DNA of 64,000 nt from Leptotrichia sp. HSP-536 (GCF_041199985.1 NZ_CP165647.1:2356001-2420000), one strand, 5' to 3'; counted from the stretch's first letter, positions 42,673-52,537 are shown. Notes: generated from the sequence alone by a model not told the origin. Numbers and translations are program-made.

Positions 42673-42834
42673 TTATATTTTAAATATCTGTCTTAAAAAG
42701 TTCCCGAAATCCAATCCATTGATTCTTTTCTTCCTGTATATCAATTCTTTTCTAGCTAATGTATTTACCTTATTTTTATATGTTCGTCGTGAATAATTAT
42801 ATCTACAAATATAAAATTTTCGGCTATATTTATA
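42673..42834 (-). pseudogene. Short coding-like remnant of unknown origin
   Basis: A 53-codon stretch without a start reads SRRTYKNKVNTLARKELIYR then KKRINGLDFGNFLRQIFKI and a stop at 42673. The composition (basic, few rare codons) looks like a protein tail, not random AT-rich DNA, but I do not recognise the family. The rest of the 410-base gap 42549-42958 shows nothing else. Confidence 0.3.
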
Positions 42835-42958
42835 TTATAGCCATTAATACATATTTTTTTAAGAAAAAAGGCAATTCATCATCTATTTATAAAAACGGAT
42901 AAATCCTTGCCTAGATAAGTTAAAATTCAATTTTGAAACAATTCAAATATATTCCTAA

Positions 42959-43222
42959 TCAGATTCTGTAATAGCTGTCAAATCTTTCATTGTGAGAAAG
43001 TTGCATCTTGTTTCTTAAATGAACCATATCACTTATAATTTTTTCTTCTGTATAAGTTAATTTGTCCCAATCAATTAAATTTTCTGAATCACGGGTTTTA
43101 TTTATTTCCGTATTTAATTCTGTTATTTTTTCAAGTAAAGCTTTTTTATTCCATCTTGTATTTTCATACCATTCTGTTATTTCTTTTAATTTCTTTTTGA
43201 AATATTCTATATCTAAGTTCAT
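42959..43222 (-). CDS. Small protein of unknown function
   Basis: An 87-residue, mostly helical charged protein: MNLDIEYFKKKLKEITEWYENTR with later TEEKIISDMVHLRNKMQLSHNERFDSYYRI. It may form a coiled coil (about residues 5-45). The frame continues upstream to 43297, but the ATG at 43222 has a weak GGT-type site and the upstream residues (VCRFYNFILCFYKF) look like read-through of the decayed tnpB flank. No family is recognised. It lies in a degenerate region between two mobile-element traces and may be a relic itself. Confidence 0.42.
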   Translation of the reverse strand: MNLDIEYFKKKLKEITEWYENTRWNKKALLEKITELNTEINKTRDSENLIDWDKLTYTEEKIISDMVHLRNKMQLSHNERFDSYYRI

Positions 43223-43406
43223 TTTTACCGTTGCCAAAAATTTATAAAAACATAATATAAAATTATAAAATCTACAAACTTTTGTTTGCTTTCCCACTCA
43301 ACGAATCCGATTTTGCTATAAAGCTATTTTCATTTTATATAATTCTTAAGAGACTTAAATTCAGATACAACGAATCCTACATATCAACACAATCTTTTAA
43401 GTGATT

Positions 43407-43965
43407 CTATGCTAATCTATATTTTGAAAAATTTATGCCTGTATTCAAATTTCTGCAAATTTTTGTCTCATAATGTCTATCTGTAAACTCTTTCTTTCAA
43501 TTTTAAATCTTTCTTTACTCTTCCACAGTAACTACGAATTTTGATAAAGTATAAAATCTATCTAGTAAAACAAATTCTATTGTTTTAGTTTTACATTTGT
43601 ATTATATCAGACAAATACTTATTTCTAATCATTCCAGAAATATCCGAATCTTCCCTTATAGTCCCAAATTGCTTGGTTTTTACTGCAGTCGCTGTAACTT
43701 GATGAAGATGGCTATTTCCAATATTTCTTAGCCTTCTGTGAATTAATTGTATCATTTTTCAAGTTTTTCTATATTTTTAGTTTTTATATATTGGCAACTT
43801 CCTCCTTTCATAATTTTATTTTTTTCATATTTATTGCTCACTTTTCTTTGTAGTCCTTTTAATTTTTTTCTGTCTTCCTAACAGATTTAATTTTGTTAAT
43901 ATTTTTAAACTTCGTTCCATCAGAGCAAATAACCAGATTTTTTAACTCTAATTTCTAAGAATTTG
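43407..43965 (-). pseudogene. tnpB: Heavily decayed tnpB relic (IS605 OrfB)
   Basis: No long frame survives, but ordered TnpB segments can be read in changing frames: NLVICSDGTKFKNINKIKSV (near 43940-43890), LQRKVSNKYEKNKIMKGGS, YIKTKNIEKLEK, then IHRRLRNIGNSHLHQVTATA (near 43740-43690), DSDISGMIRNKYLSDII (RuvC-II region; normal motif VxEDLNISGM), SYCGRVKKDLKLKERVYR (zinc region, near 43530) and NTGINFSKYRLA with a stop at 43407 (normal DRDxNAxxN). At least four frame changes or stops occur and the N-terminal third is missing. This explains the otherwise geneless 43.3-44.05 kb. It is more decayed than the copy at 22.8 kb and of a different subfamily. Confidence 0.78.
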
Positions 43966-44087
43966 AATAATCTTGCCAATTTTTCTGCGAACTCTCCTAT
44001 TAAATAATATTTTATTTTTTATTAGCTCGATAGTATTACATAATACTTTTATATATTCTTTAAAATCTTATTTTACTTTCCAAAATT

Positions 44088-45467
44088 TTAAAAAAATCCA
44101 TTGATTTCGTGAATTTCCACCTCCTTTTCAATATATTTTCTTTCTAAGTAATCTCTTGCAACTTGTGGGAAACATGCATAAGTTAATACATCTTCATCGC
44201 ATTTTGCCAAGTCTCCGATTTCGGTTTTCATCTTTTCATATTCAGCTCCCAGCAAATCAGCTGGACGTCCGTTAAACACTTCATCATCTCCAATTATAAG
44301 CTTTCTAGTTTCGTCAATAATTGGAACTGGCGGTTTTCCATACATTCCTTTTACATAATCTCTTATTTCCTTTGGAATCATCTGGTATTTTCTACCTGTC
44401 AAAATATTTAAGACTGCCTGAGCTCCAACCATTTGACTCATTGGAGTAACTAATGGAGGGTATCCTAAGTCTTTACGTACATGTGGAATTTCACGTAAAA
44501 CATCTTCATATTTATCCTCCGCCTCCTGCACTTTCAATTGAGACAGCAAGTTTGAAAGCATTCCTCCTGGTAACTGGTACTCTATAATATTTGGTTCGAT
44601 TAATAGGGCTTTTGGATTTAACGTCCCATTATCAATGTATTTCTTTCTTACAGGTTTAAAATATTCAGCAACTTCCTTCAAAACCTCAAGATTTAATTCT
44701 GTATCATATTTTGAGCCTTGTAACGTTCTTACAAGCGATTCTGTAGGTGGCTGTGATGTTCCTCCACCAAATGGAGAAATAGCAGTATCTACAATGTCTA
44801 CACCCGCTTCAATGGCTTTTAATGTAGTCATTCCAGCCAGCCCTGCCGTTGCGTGAGTATGTAATTCAAGAGGTACGCTCAAAATAGCCTTTAATTCAGT
44901 TACCAGCTCATAAGCCATATTTGGAAGTAAAATTCCAGACATATCCTTTATTGCTATTGAATCTGCACCCATATCCTGCATTTCAAGTGCCAGTTTTTTG
45001 TAATATTCTATTGTGTGAACAGGGCTTATTGTGTAGCAAATCGCAAGCTGGCTATGTCCACCGTATTTTTTTGTACTTTCTGAAGCTTGTCTAATATTTC
45101 TTGTATCATTCAAAGCATCAAAAATTCTTATAATATCAATACCATTTTTTATTGAAAGTTCTACAAATTTATCTACAATATCGTCAGCATAATGTCGATA
45201 TCCTAATAAATTCTGTCCCCTAAGCAGCATTTGCAATTTTGTATTCTTAGCCCTTTTTCTAATTTCTCTTAATCTTTCCCAAGGATCCTCATTCAAAAAT
45301 CTGATTGCCGCATCATATGTTGCACCGCCCCAGACTTCCATTGCGTGATATCCAGCTTTGTCCATAGTTTCAATTATTGGAAGCATTTCTGCTGTTGTCA
45401 TTCTTGTTGCCATAAGTGATTGGTGTCCATCTCTTAATGATGTTTCTGTTATTTTTACTTTGCTCAT
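44088..45467 (-). CDS. oadA: Oxaloacetate decarboxylase/pyruvate carboxylase carboxyltransferase subunit
   Basis: A 459-residue HMGL-like TIM-barrel enzyme that moves CO2 between oxaloacetate (or pyruvate) and biotin. ITETSLRDGHQSLMATRM at the N-terminus, the metal-binding ELHTHATAG (about residues 203-211) and the catalytic Lys region SIAIKDMSG are intact, followed by the conserved carboxylase extension to about 450. Full OadA is about 590 residues with a biotinyl tail; here the chain stops before it, so a separate biotin carrier must exist outside this window. The ATG at 45467 has GGAGG five bases upstream and is preferred to 45479. It follows pckA by 47 bases. Confidence 0.88.
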   Translation of the reverse strand: MSKVKITETSLRDGHQSLMATRMTTAEMLPIIETMDKAGYHAMEVWGGATYDAAIRFLNEDPWERLREIRKRAKNTKLQMLLRGQNLLGYRHYADDIVDKFVELSIKNGIDIIRIFDALNDTRNIRQASESTKKYGGHSQLAICYTISPVHTIEYYKKLALEMQDMGADSIAIKDMSGILLPNMAYELVTELKAILSVPLELHTHATAGLAGMTTLKAIEAGVDIVDTAISPFGGGTSQPPTESLVRTLQGSKYDTELNLEVLKEVAEYFKPVRKKYIDNGTLNPKALLIEPNIIEYQLPGGMLSNLLSQLKVQEAEDKYEDVLREIPHVRKDLGYPPLVTPMSQMVGAQAVLNILTGRKYQMIPKEIRDYVKGMYGKPPVPIIDETRKLIIGDDEVFNGRPADLLGAEYEKMKTEIGDLAKCDEDVLTYACFPQVARDYLERKYIEKEVEIHEINGFF

Positions 45468-45514
45468 AAGATCCTCCATATTTTAATGAATATTAAGTTT
45501 TATTCTATTTTCAT

Positions 45515-47110
45515 TTATTCAAAATTCATTGGTCCTGCATTTACAATATGTTCTGGCATATTTGGATATTTCGTTGCAAAATTTTCCCTAAACATTTTAG
45601 CCAATTTTCTTGCAGCTGCGCTATAAGCTTCTTTGTTTGCCCAAGTGTCTATTGGATTTAGTAATTCACTCGGAACATTCGGACAATACTGCGGAATTTC
45701 CACATTGAAAATTTCATCATGTTTGTATTCAACTTCATCCAAATCACCATTTAACGCTGCAGTAACCATTGCTCTTGTGTATTTTAAGTTCATACGGTTT
45801 CCCACTCCATAAGGACCGCCTGACCATCCTGTATTTATTAGAAATACTTTTGTATTATGAAGTTCGATTTTTTTACCTAGCATTTCTGCATAAATTAAAG
45901 GATCTAATGGCATAAACGGTTCTCCAAAGCAAGTTGAGAATGTAGGCTGCGGTTCTGTAATTCCACGCTCAGTTCCAGCCAATTTAGATGTAAATCCTGT
46001 CACAAAGTGATAAATTGCCGCATCTTTAGAAAGTCTTGAAACAGGCGGTAAAACTCCGAAAGCATCTGCTGTAAGGAATATTACAACGCTTGGAATACCT
46101 CCAATTCCTGGAATCTGTGCATTTTTTATATGATTTATCGGATAACCTACTCTCGTATTTTCAGTCAAGCTCTTATCATAAAAGTCAAATTCACGATTTT
46201 TTGGATTCATTACAACATTTTCCACTAAGCTTCCAAATTTTATTGCATTATAAATATCCGGCTCATGTTCAGGATCAAGATTTATACACTTTGCATAACA
46301 TCCTCCTTCGAAATTGAAAATGCTGTGGTCAGACCATCCATGTTCATCATCGCCTATTAATTTACGATTCGGATCTGTTGAAAGAGTAGTTTTTCCAGTT
46401 CCTGAAAGCCCAAAAAATACTGCAGTTTCACCAGTTTTATGATCCATATTGGCAGAACAGTGCATAGGAAGCACATCAATCTCGGGCATAACGAAATTCA
46501 TTATTGAAAATACACTTTTTTTAATTTCTCCCGCATATTCAGTTCCGCAAATAATCCCAATTTTTGCCTCATAATCTATAATTATTGCAGCTGATGAATT
46601 TATTCCATCAATTCTGGCATTGCATTTGAAACCAGGAGCTGCAATTATTGTAAAATCAGCCTTTCCATAATCATTTAATTCTTCTTCCGTCGGACGTATT
46701 AATAATTGATGAATAAACAAATTTTGGCTAGCACGTTCATTTATTATTCTAAATTTTTTTCTGCAGGCTGGATCTGCTCCTGCCATACCGTCAAATACGA
46801 ATATTTCCCTATTTTGCAAATATGCAATTAATTTATTGTAAATAGAATCAAATTTTTCCTTTTCAATTGGCTTATTTACATTCCCCCAGGCAATTTTATT
46901 GTGAATACCTGGAGTATCAACTATATATTTATCTTTAGGTGAACGCCCTGTATATTTTCCTGTTGTTACAACCAAAGCACCCGTACTCGATAATACCCCT
47001 TCTCCTTTCGTCAAGGCATATTCAATGAGTTGTGCCGGTGTCAAGTTTCGATAAATTTGTGCCACGTTTACTATCCCTAGTTTTTCAAGGGCTTTCGTCA
47101 ATTTTTTCAT
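45515..47110 (-). CDS. pckA: Phosphoenolpyruvate carboxykinase (ATP)
   Basis: A 531-residue enzyme converting PEP, CO2 and ADP to oxaloacetate and ATP, or the reverse. The P-loop GLSGTGKTTLSTD (about residues 243-255), the kinase-2 region LIGDDEHGWSD (about 260-270) and RSPKDKYIVD near the N-terminus are intact; the normal length is about 530. The frame opens at 47167, but the ATG at 47110 has GGAGG and begins the family N-terminus. With oadA downstream it forms a PEP-oxaloacetate-pyruvate module; in a fermenter it most likely works in the CO2-fixing direction (inference). The predicted promoter at 47531-47560 implies a leader of about 415 bases. Confidence 0.95.
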   Translation of the reverse strand: MKKLTKALEKLGIVNVAQIYRNLTPAQLIEYALTKGEGVLSSTGALVVTTGKYTGRSPKDKYIVDTPGIHNKIAWGNVNKPIEKEKFDSIYNKLIAYLQNREIFVFDGMAGADPACRKKFRIINERASQNLFIHQLLIRPTEEELNDYGKADFTIIAAPGFKCNARIDGINSSAAIIIDYEAKIGIICGTEYAGEIKKSVFSIMNFVMPEIDVLPMHCSANMDHKTGETAVFFGLSGTGKTTLSTDPNRKLIGDDEHGWSDHSIFNFEGGCYAKCINLDPEHEPDIYNAIKFGSLVENVVMNPKNREFDFYDKSLTENTRVGYPINHIKNAQIPGIGGIPSVVIFLTADAFGVLPPVSRLSKDAAIYHFVTGFTSKLAGTERGITEPQPTFSTCFGEPFMPLDPLIYAEMLGKKIELHNTKVFLINTGWSGGPYGVGNRMNLKYTRAMVTAALNGDLDEVEYKHDEIFNVEIPQYCPNVPSELLNPIDTWANKEAYSAAARKLAKMFRENFATKYPNMPEHIVNAGPMNFE

Positions 47111-47530
47111 AATACTTCCTCCGTATTTTAAAATTAAAAAGTTAAAATAATTTTGCTCAAACAACAAGTTTACTTATTATTCAAAACTTTGATATTTAAC
47201 TTAGCTGCTAAATATAAGAAAAAATCCCCACTTTTATAGGGAAACGCAAACATTATCAATTTTTAAAACTTTAATTTTAAATATCACAATTTTGAATTTT
47301 AGGTTATGTTAAATCTAGGATATTTTTATTTTAAAATTAAATTTAAAAATGTTTTCTTTTCAAATTCTTGTTCTTTAAATTTGTACCAAAAAAGTACAAT
47401 TTTATAGATAATATTTTTTAAAAATGTATTTTAAAAGCTTATTTAACTGAACTTTTTAAACACATAATTTACAATCATTACACTATACAATTGTTTTTTA
47501 AATATTCAACATTATCTTTTCCCTACACTA

Positions 47531-47560
47531 ATATTATCCCACATTTTTTTTAAAAGTCAA
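47531..47560 (-). promoter_or_regulatory. Likely promoter of pckA-oadA
   Basis: On the minus strand TTGACT (47560-47555) is followed by TAATAT (47536-47531) at 18 bases, or GATAAT (47538-47533) at 16. The 400-base leader to the ATG at 47110 is AT-rich with no gene; no known riboswitch was recognised in it. From 47561 to 47900 nothing was seen. Confidence 0.5.
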
Positions 47561-47900
47561 TAATATTTATAAATTTTTTATTAAAAGATTATTCTATGAA
47601 ATATTAAATTTATAATAAAGAAAATATAAAATAAATTTTTAGTAATTTATCGTGTATAATATTCAATAAAATTAAATAATCTTAGAATTTTATACTATTC
47701 CCCATTTAAAAAGCGAAAATTGTATTTTAATTATTTAGCAATATTAGGCTTTTATCCATTGCTAAAAAAATTCGTTGTTTAAATGGGGTTTAGTATTATC
47801 ATTAAGTATCCATATAAGAGATTTTTATTTAGATTTTTGAAAAACTGTTTATTATTAATAAATATTTTTTCATAATTCTATGTTTTTCTTTTTTGTATAA

Positions 47901-48274
47901 GCAAGGGAAATCAATCGCCATTTCCCTTGCAACCCTGGCTCGTCTAAGCATTTTTTTGAAATAAAAACGAAACTCGCTGACGCTCAAACAGTCGTTTTCA
48001 TTCCAAAAAAATCACGACATTCTGTATTAAATTATAAAAATTATCATATTTATGTTTTTAAATTTGTAAAATATTAAATAAGCAAAATTTCATTAAAGGA
48101 AAAATAACTGTTTGAGCGTAGTTTTACAAAGCGAGTTTTATTTTTTCTTTATAAGAAAGTTTTGCGTAAAGCGGGATAGTTCGTAGAACGTTTCGCCATT
48201 AGCCCAAGTAGCAAACAGTTAAATATCTTAAAATAACTGTTATTGCGAAAAAGGGTATGGCGTCTGATGCCCTT
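47901..48274. repeat. Dispersed intergenic repeat, copy 3 (full-length form)
   Basis: The left end is hairpin GCAAGGGAAAT/ATTTCCCTTGC with loop CAATCGCC (47901-47930); the right end is AAGGGTAT/ATGCCCTT with loop GGCGTCTG (48251-48274, one wobble). Between them: GTCTAAGCATTTTTTTGAAA (47942-47961) and ATTCCAAAAAAATCACGACA (from 48000), both reverse-complement matches to copy 2; CAAAATTTCATTAAAGG and ATAACTGTTTGAG (48082-48116) and GAAAGTTTTGCGTAAAGC (48155-48172), shared with copy 4; and the hairpin GTTCgtaGAAC (48179-48189). It lies in the long gap between pckA and gmhB, where no gene is seen. Confidence 0.88.
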
Positions 48275-48524
48275 ATGTAAAAAAAATTCAATAAAAAATA
48301 GAAAAAACATTTATTAATCATAATATTTATAAATAAAATTATAAAAATCTTTAAGATGGATACTTAAAAATTAGATTTGATTTTTTTAAATTGTTATAGA
48401 ATTTTATTGCTATTTTTCAAATGGGTTTTAGGATTAGTAACATTACAAATAAAAATGTACCTCCAAATTCTTCAATTTTCATTGTCAAATTTTTTGGTAC
48501 ATCTTCTAAAATTATATTTTTTAA

Positions 48525-49088
48525 TTATTTTTTATTTTCCAAAATTTTCTCAAAATCTAAAATATCATCTGCAATAATTGGATTTAATTCAAATTTTTCT
48601 AATTTTGCCATGCTTTTTAAGCCATAGCCCGTCTTTACAAGAATAGGTGTTATTCCCAATTTTTCAGCTGGAATTAAATCGGTTACTTTATCACCAATCA
48701 TAAAGGAATTCTTAGTATCAATGTCAAACTCATTTATCGCAAGTTTAAAATTACCTGTATCTGGTTTTCGACAATTGCATTCAATTCCGTATTTTCCAGT
48801 AACGTTCGGATGATGTGGACAAAAATAGGATTTTTCAATTTTTATTCCTTTTTTCAATAAATCCTTTTCAATAAAATTCTGTAATTTTAAATAATCCTCT
48901 TCTGTATAGTAACCTCTTGCAATTCCCGCCTGATTTGTTATAATCGCAAATTTATATCCTAAATCACGTAATTTTAAAAGCCCTTCAACTACATTTTTCT
49001 CATATTCAAAATCTTCTATTTTATACAAATACGATTTTTCCACATTTATTACACCGTCTCTGTCCAATAGGACAAATTTATTTTTCAT
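48525..49088 (-). CDS. gmhB: D-glycero-beta-D-manno-heptose-1,7-bisphosphate 7-phosphatase
   Basis: A 187-residue HAD-IIIA phosphatase. Motif 1 is LLDRDGVINVEKSYLYK (residues 7-23, with the D-x-D nucleophile), motif 2 Thr is in AIITNQAGIARGYY (about 48-61), the zinc loop is CPHHPNVTGKYGIECNCRKP (about 91-110) with its Cys/His ligands, and motif 4 is MIGDKVTDL. It makes heptose-1-phosphate for the ADP-heptose used by WaaF-type enzymes at 0.5 kb; histidinol-phosphatase relatives share the fold, but the zinc loop and the LPS context support GmhB. It stands alone after the opp terminator. Confidence 0.87.
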   Translation of the reverse strand: MKNKFVLLDRDGVINVEKSYLYKIEDFEYEKNVVEGLLKLRDLGYKFAIITNQAGIARGYYTEEDYLKLQNFIEKDLLKKGIKIEKSYFCPHHPNVTGKYGIECNCRKPDTGNFKLAINEFDIDTKNSFMIGDKVTDLIPAEKLGITPILVKTGYGLKSMAKLEKFELNPIIADDILDFEKILENKK

Positions 49089-49125
49089 AAAACTATATTC
49101 CTTTATATTTTTTGTATTTAAAATA

Positions 49126-49168
49126 TTCAGGCAACTCTATATAACTGAATATATAAATATTGCCTGAA
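49126..49168 (-). terminator. Hairpin ending the opp operon
   Basis: TTCAGGCAA (49126-49134) pairs perfectly with TTGCCTGAA (49160-49168). It lies 20 bases after the stop of the fourth oppA gene. The T-run after it on the minus strand is short. Confidence 0.7.
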
Positions 49169-49187
49169 ATTTTTAATTTTTATAAAA

Positions 49188-50768
49188 TTAATTCATCACA
49201 ACATCTCTAATAAAGAATTCTCCACCAATTGAGACAAATCCAAGATTTTTAACTTTTGGATTTACTAAGTAAAGTTTTTGTTTTTGGAATAAAATTGTAA
49301 CAGGCTGTTCTTCAGAAATAAGTTTTTCCATTTCCACCATTGCTGGAACCCTTACTTTTGGGTCAGCAGAGCCTTTTACAATTTTAGTTAGCTCATCATA
49401 TCTTGCGTTTTTGAAATCTCCACGATTATTTCCGTTTGCACTAGCAAATATATCTAAATATGTAATTGGATCAAGAAAATCTCCAGTCCAGTTTTGCAAT
49501 GAAATTTGATAATCTCTTTTCTTAGTTCTTTCAATACGTTCTTTGCCGCTTACTACTTCCAGTTCAACATTTACACCCAAATTATTTCTTAAATTTTCCT
49601 GAATATATTCTGCAATTGCTTTTCTGCTTCCAGTATCATTTAATAAAATTTTAAGATTAGGAAGCTGTGCAAGTCCTTGTTCCTTAAGCCCTTCCGCTAG
49701 CAGCTTTTTAGCTTCTTCTACATTGAATTTAGGCTGATCAGTCGGAACTTCCTGTGCAAAATCTTTTGCAAGACCATTTAATCCAATTCCAGTTGGAACA
49801 AATGTTTTGGTAAGTTTTTCAGAGCCTTCAAGAACTTTGTTTATAAGTTCTTCCCTGTTTATTGCCATAGTCAATGCTCGTCTGATTTTTGTATTTTGAA
49901 GCGCTTTTTCACCTGTATTATACAATAAATAATACATTCCACCATCATTTGCTTTTACAAGTTCATTTTTTCCAGCAAATTCCTTTGCCTGCTCAAACGT
50001 TACTGATGTTACATCAACTTCTTTATTTTTAAAGGCATTAACTGCTGAATCAGTAGCAATTATTTTTAATATAACGTTTTCTGTTTTTACATTAGCAGCA
50101 TCCCAGTAATTAGGATTCTTTTTGAACTTCAATTCTGAATCGTGAATCCAGCTTTCCAGAATATAAGGTCCATTAGCGATTGTATGTTCGTCTGTAAAGT
50201 ATTTATCTTTTACTTCATTATAATATTTTTCATTTAATGGCATAAATGATTTGAATGTAACCAAATCATCAAAATATGGAGTAGGTGCTTCTAATGTTAC
50301 TTCCAGAGTTTTGTCATCGATAACTTTTATTCCTACTTCCTTGTCTGAAGCTTTTTTAGCATTGTATTTTTCTCCATTTTTTATTACGAACAGCATACTT
50401 GCATTACTTCCTCCTGTATCAGGATTTAGTCCACGTATCCATCCTGCTCTGAAGTCTTTTGCAGTAATTGGATCTCCATTAGACCATTTTATTCCATTTC
50501 TCAAATGAAATGTCCATACAAGTCCGTCTTCTGATTTTTCCCATTTTTCAGCAAGTCCTGCCACTGATTTTCCATTTTTATCTTTTCTTAAAAGTCCTTC
50601 CAGAATCAACTCATCAACAGTCCCTCCAGCAATATCAGTTGTAATTTGCGGATCAATGGAAGTTGGCTCTGAACCAATATTTAAAGAAAGTGTCTTATTA
50701 TTTCCATTTTTATTTCCACACGAAAGTGCAAATAATAGTAATGTCAATATTAAAAATATTTTTTTCAT
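49188..50768 (-). CDS. oppA: Oligopeptide-binding lipoprotein OppA, paralogue 4
   Basis: A 526-residue family 5 solute-binding protein, anchored to the membrane through a lipobox (MKKIFLILTLLLFALSC). It starts NIGSEPTSIDPQITTDIAGG and carries the family block WTFHLRNGIKWSNGDPITAKDFRAGW (about residues 77-102) and KNPNYWDA. It would capture peptides in the periplasm for OppBCDF. The frame opens at 50807, but the ATG at 50768 has GGAGG upstream and starts the signal. It differs from the other three mainly in the ligand-lining middle part; it is the last gene of the operon. Confidence 0.9.
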   Translation of the reverse strand: MKKIFLILTLLLFALSCGNKNGNNKTLSLNIGSEPTSIDPQITTDIAGGTVDELILEGLLRKDKNGKSVAGLAEKWEKSEDGLVWTFHLRNGIKWSNGDPITAKDFRAGWIRGLNPDTGGSNASMLFVIKNGEKYNAKKASDKEVGIKVIDDKTLEVTLEAPTPYFDDLVTFKSFMPLNEKYYNEVKDKYFTDEHTIANGPYILESWIHDSELKFKKNPNYWDAANVKTENVILKIIATDSAVNAFKNKEVDVTSVTFEQAKEFAGKNELVKANDGGMYYLLYNTGEKALQNTKIRRALTMAINREELINKVLEGSEKLTKTFVPTGIGLNGLAKDFAQEVPTDQPKFNVEEAKKLLAEGLKEQGLAQLPNLKILLNDTGSRKAIAEYIQENLRNNLGVNVELEVVSGKERIERTKKRDYQISLQNWTGDFLDPITYLDIFASANGNNRGDFKNARYDELTKIVKGSADPKVRVPAMVEMEKLISEEQPVTILFQKQKLYLVNPKVKNLGFVSIGGEFFIRDVVMN

Positions 50769-50839
50769 TAATGATTTCCTCCTCATTTTAAAAAAGTTAT
50801 CAATCAAAAGAGAATAAAGTCCCCCCTATTATTAAGATA

Positions 50840-52429
50840 TTATTTTAATGAAAGGCTTCCAAAATAGAATTCTCCACCGATTGGAGTAAATCCAATTCCA
50901 TTTACCTTTTTATCAACTAGATATTGTTTTTCTCTGTGGAAAAGTACACCAACTGGTACATCTTCCGCAATTATTTTTTCAATTTGTACAAGGGCAGGAA
51001 TTCTTGCATTTTGATCAGCTGTACTTCTTACAGTTTTAACTAATGCATCATATTGAGGATTTTTGTATGATCCGTGATTATTTCCACCTGTTGATTCAAA
51101 TAAATCAAGGTATGTAATTGCATCAGGATAATCTCCAGACCAGCCAGCAAACACTAAGTCAAAGTTTTTTTGGCTCATTCTTGAAAATCTTTCTTGTGCA
51201 GTCATTGCTTCTAGCGCTATTTCAATTCCTAAATTTTTTCTTAACTGTTCCTGAATATATTCTGCAATAACTTTGTTATTTCCACTTTCATTCAATAACA
51301 TAGATATATTAGGGAATTTAGCTTGTCCAGTTTCCTTTAGTCCTTCTTCAAGTAATTTTTTTGCTTCCTGAGGATTATATGCAAGAATTGAAGTTGGAAC
51401 ACCTTCTGTAAAGTCTTTATCGTTAAGCCCTTTTATTCCAATTCCTTTTGGAACAAATGTCTTTGCTGCTGTTCCATATCCATTTAATACATTTTTTACC
51501 AGTCCTTCTCTGTCAATTGCCATAAGAAGAGCCTTTCTAACTTTCAAGTTTGCCAATGTCTTGTTATTAAAGTTAAATAGCAGATACCATACTGAACCGT
51601 CATTTTTAGAAACCATTTTTGGATTGTCCTTGAATTCTTTTGCCTGTTCAGATGTAATGGCAGTTACATCTACTTCCTTGTTATTAAACGCATTTAATGC
51701 AGAATTGTTATCAGGAATTATTTTATATACAATATTTTCAACAGCTACATTGTTATTATCCCAGTAGTTAGGATTTTTTTTGAACACTATTTCTGATCCA
51801 TGTGTCCAGCTTTCCATAGTGTATGCTCCCGAAGATATAGTTTTATCAGCTTCTGTAAAATATTTATCTCCTGTTTCACTAAAGAATTTTTGATTTAGAG
51901 GCGCATATGTCTTAAATGCCACTAAGCTGTCAAAATATGGAACTGGAGCTTCCAATGTTACTTCCAGAGTTTTATCATCAATAACTTTTATTCCAACTTG
52001 TTCAGCACTTCCTTTTTTCTTGTTGTAATTTTCAGCATTTTTTATTGCATAAAGCATATAAGCATATTCTGAGGCTGTTTCAGGCTTTAATGCACGTAGC
52101 CATCCATTTTTGAAGTCTTGAGCAGTAATTGGATCTCCATTGCTCCATTTTATTCCATCTCTTAAATGAAATGTCCATTTCAGCCCATCAGCCGATTTAT
52201 CCCATTTTTCAGCAAGTCCCGGCACAAATGTCCCGTCCTTACCTTTTTTTGTCAATCCTTCCGTTATAAGTTCATCAACTGTTCCACCTAGAACATCTGT
52301 TGATAATTGCGGATCAACAGATTTTGGCTCATCCGACAAGTTTAACGTAAATGTCTTGCTGCTTCCTCCACCTTTTCCGCAAGACATAACGAAAACTAAC
52401 ATCATCAATAAAAATAACATCTTTTTCAT
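50840..52429 (-). CDS. oppA: Oligopeptide-binding lipoprotein OppA, paralogue 3
   Basis: A 529-residue family 5 solute-binding lipoprotein (MKKMLFLLMMLVFVMSC, then Gly-Ser linker). LSDEPKSVDPQLSTDVLGGTVDELITEGL and WTFHLRDGIKWSNGDPITAQDFKNGW are the family blocks. It is closest by eye to paralogue 4 (shared GGTVDELI.EGL and FTPIGGEFYFG/FVSIGGEFFIR ends), which suggests these two split most recently. The gap to the next gene is about 70 bases with a ribosome site of its own (AGGGAGAATTTTC before 52429). Confidence 0.91.
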   Translation of the reverse strand: MKKMLFLLMMLVFVMSCGKGGGSSKTFTLNLSDEPKSVDPQLSTDVLGGTVDELITEGLTKKGKDGTFVPGLAEKWDKSADGLKWTFHLRDGIKWSNGDPITAQDFKNGWLRALKPETASEYAYMLYAIKNAENYNKKKGSAEQVGIKVIDDKTLEVTLEAPVPYFDSLVAFKTYAPLNQKFFSETGDKYFTEADKTISSGAYTMESWTHGSEIVFKKNPNYWDNNNVAVENIVYKIIPDNNSALNAFNNKEVDVTAITSEQAKEFKDNPKMVSKNDGSVWYLLFNFNNKTLANLKVRKALLMAIDREGLVKNVLNGYGTAAKTFVPKGIGIKGLNDKDFTEGVPTSILAYNPQEAKKLLEEGLKETGQAKFPNISMLLNESGNNKVIAEYIQEQLRKNLGIEIALEAMTAQERFSRMSQKNFDLVFAGWSGDYPDAITYLDLFESTGGNNHGSYKNPQYDALVKTVRSTADQNARIPALVQIEKIIAEDVPVGVLFHREKQYLVDKKVNGIGFTPIGGEFYFGSLSLK

Positions 52430-52537
52430 GAAAATTCTCCCTCTATATTATATTTTTTTTACAAACAAAATTATTATAAGCAAGTTTAGAAACATACATT
52501 TAAATAATATCCTAAACTTGCGTTTATCTTTAATTAA

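Noticed and set aside
47901..48280. CRISPR array or tRNA gene in the repeat regions
   Set aside because: No regularly spaced direct repeats; the hairpins are bounded elements, and no cloverleaf or TTCGAAT arm is present.
48377..48627. Plus-strand frames overlapping the gmhB 3' end
   Set aside because: No ribosome site, no family sense and composition of reverse-strand shadow.
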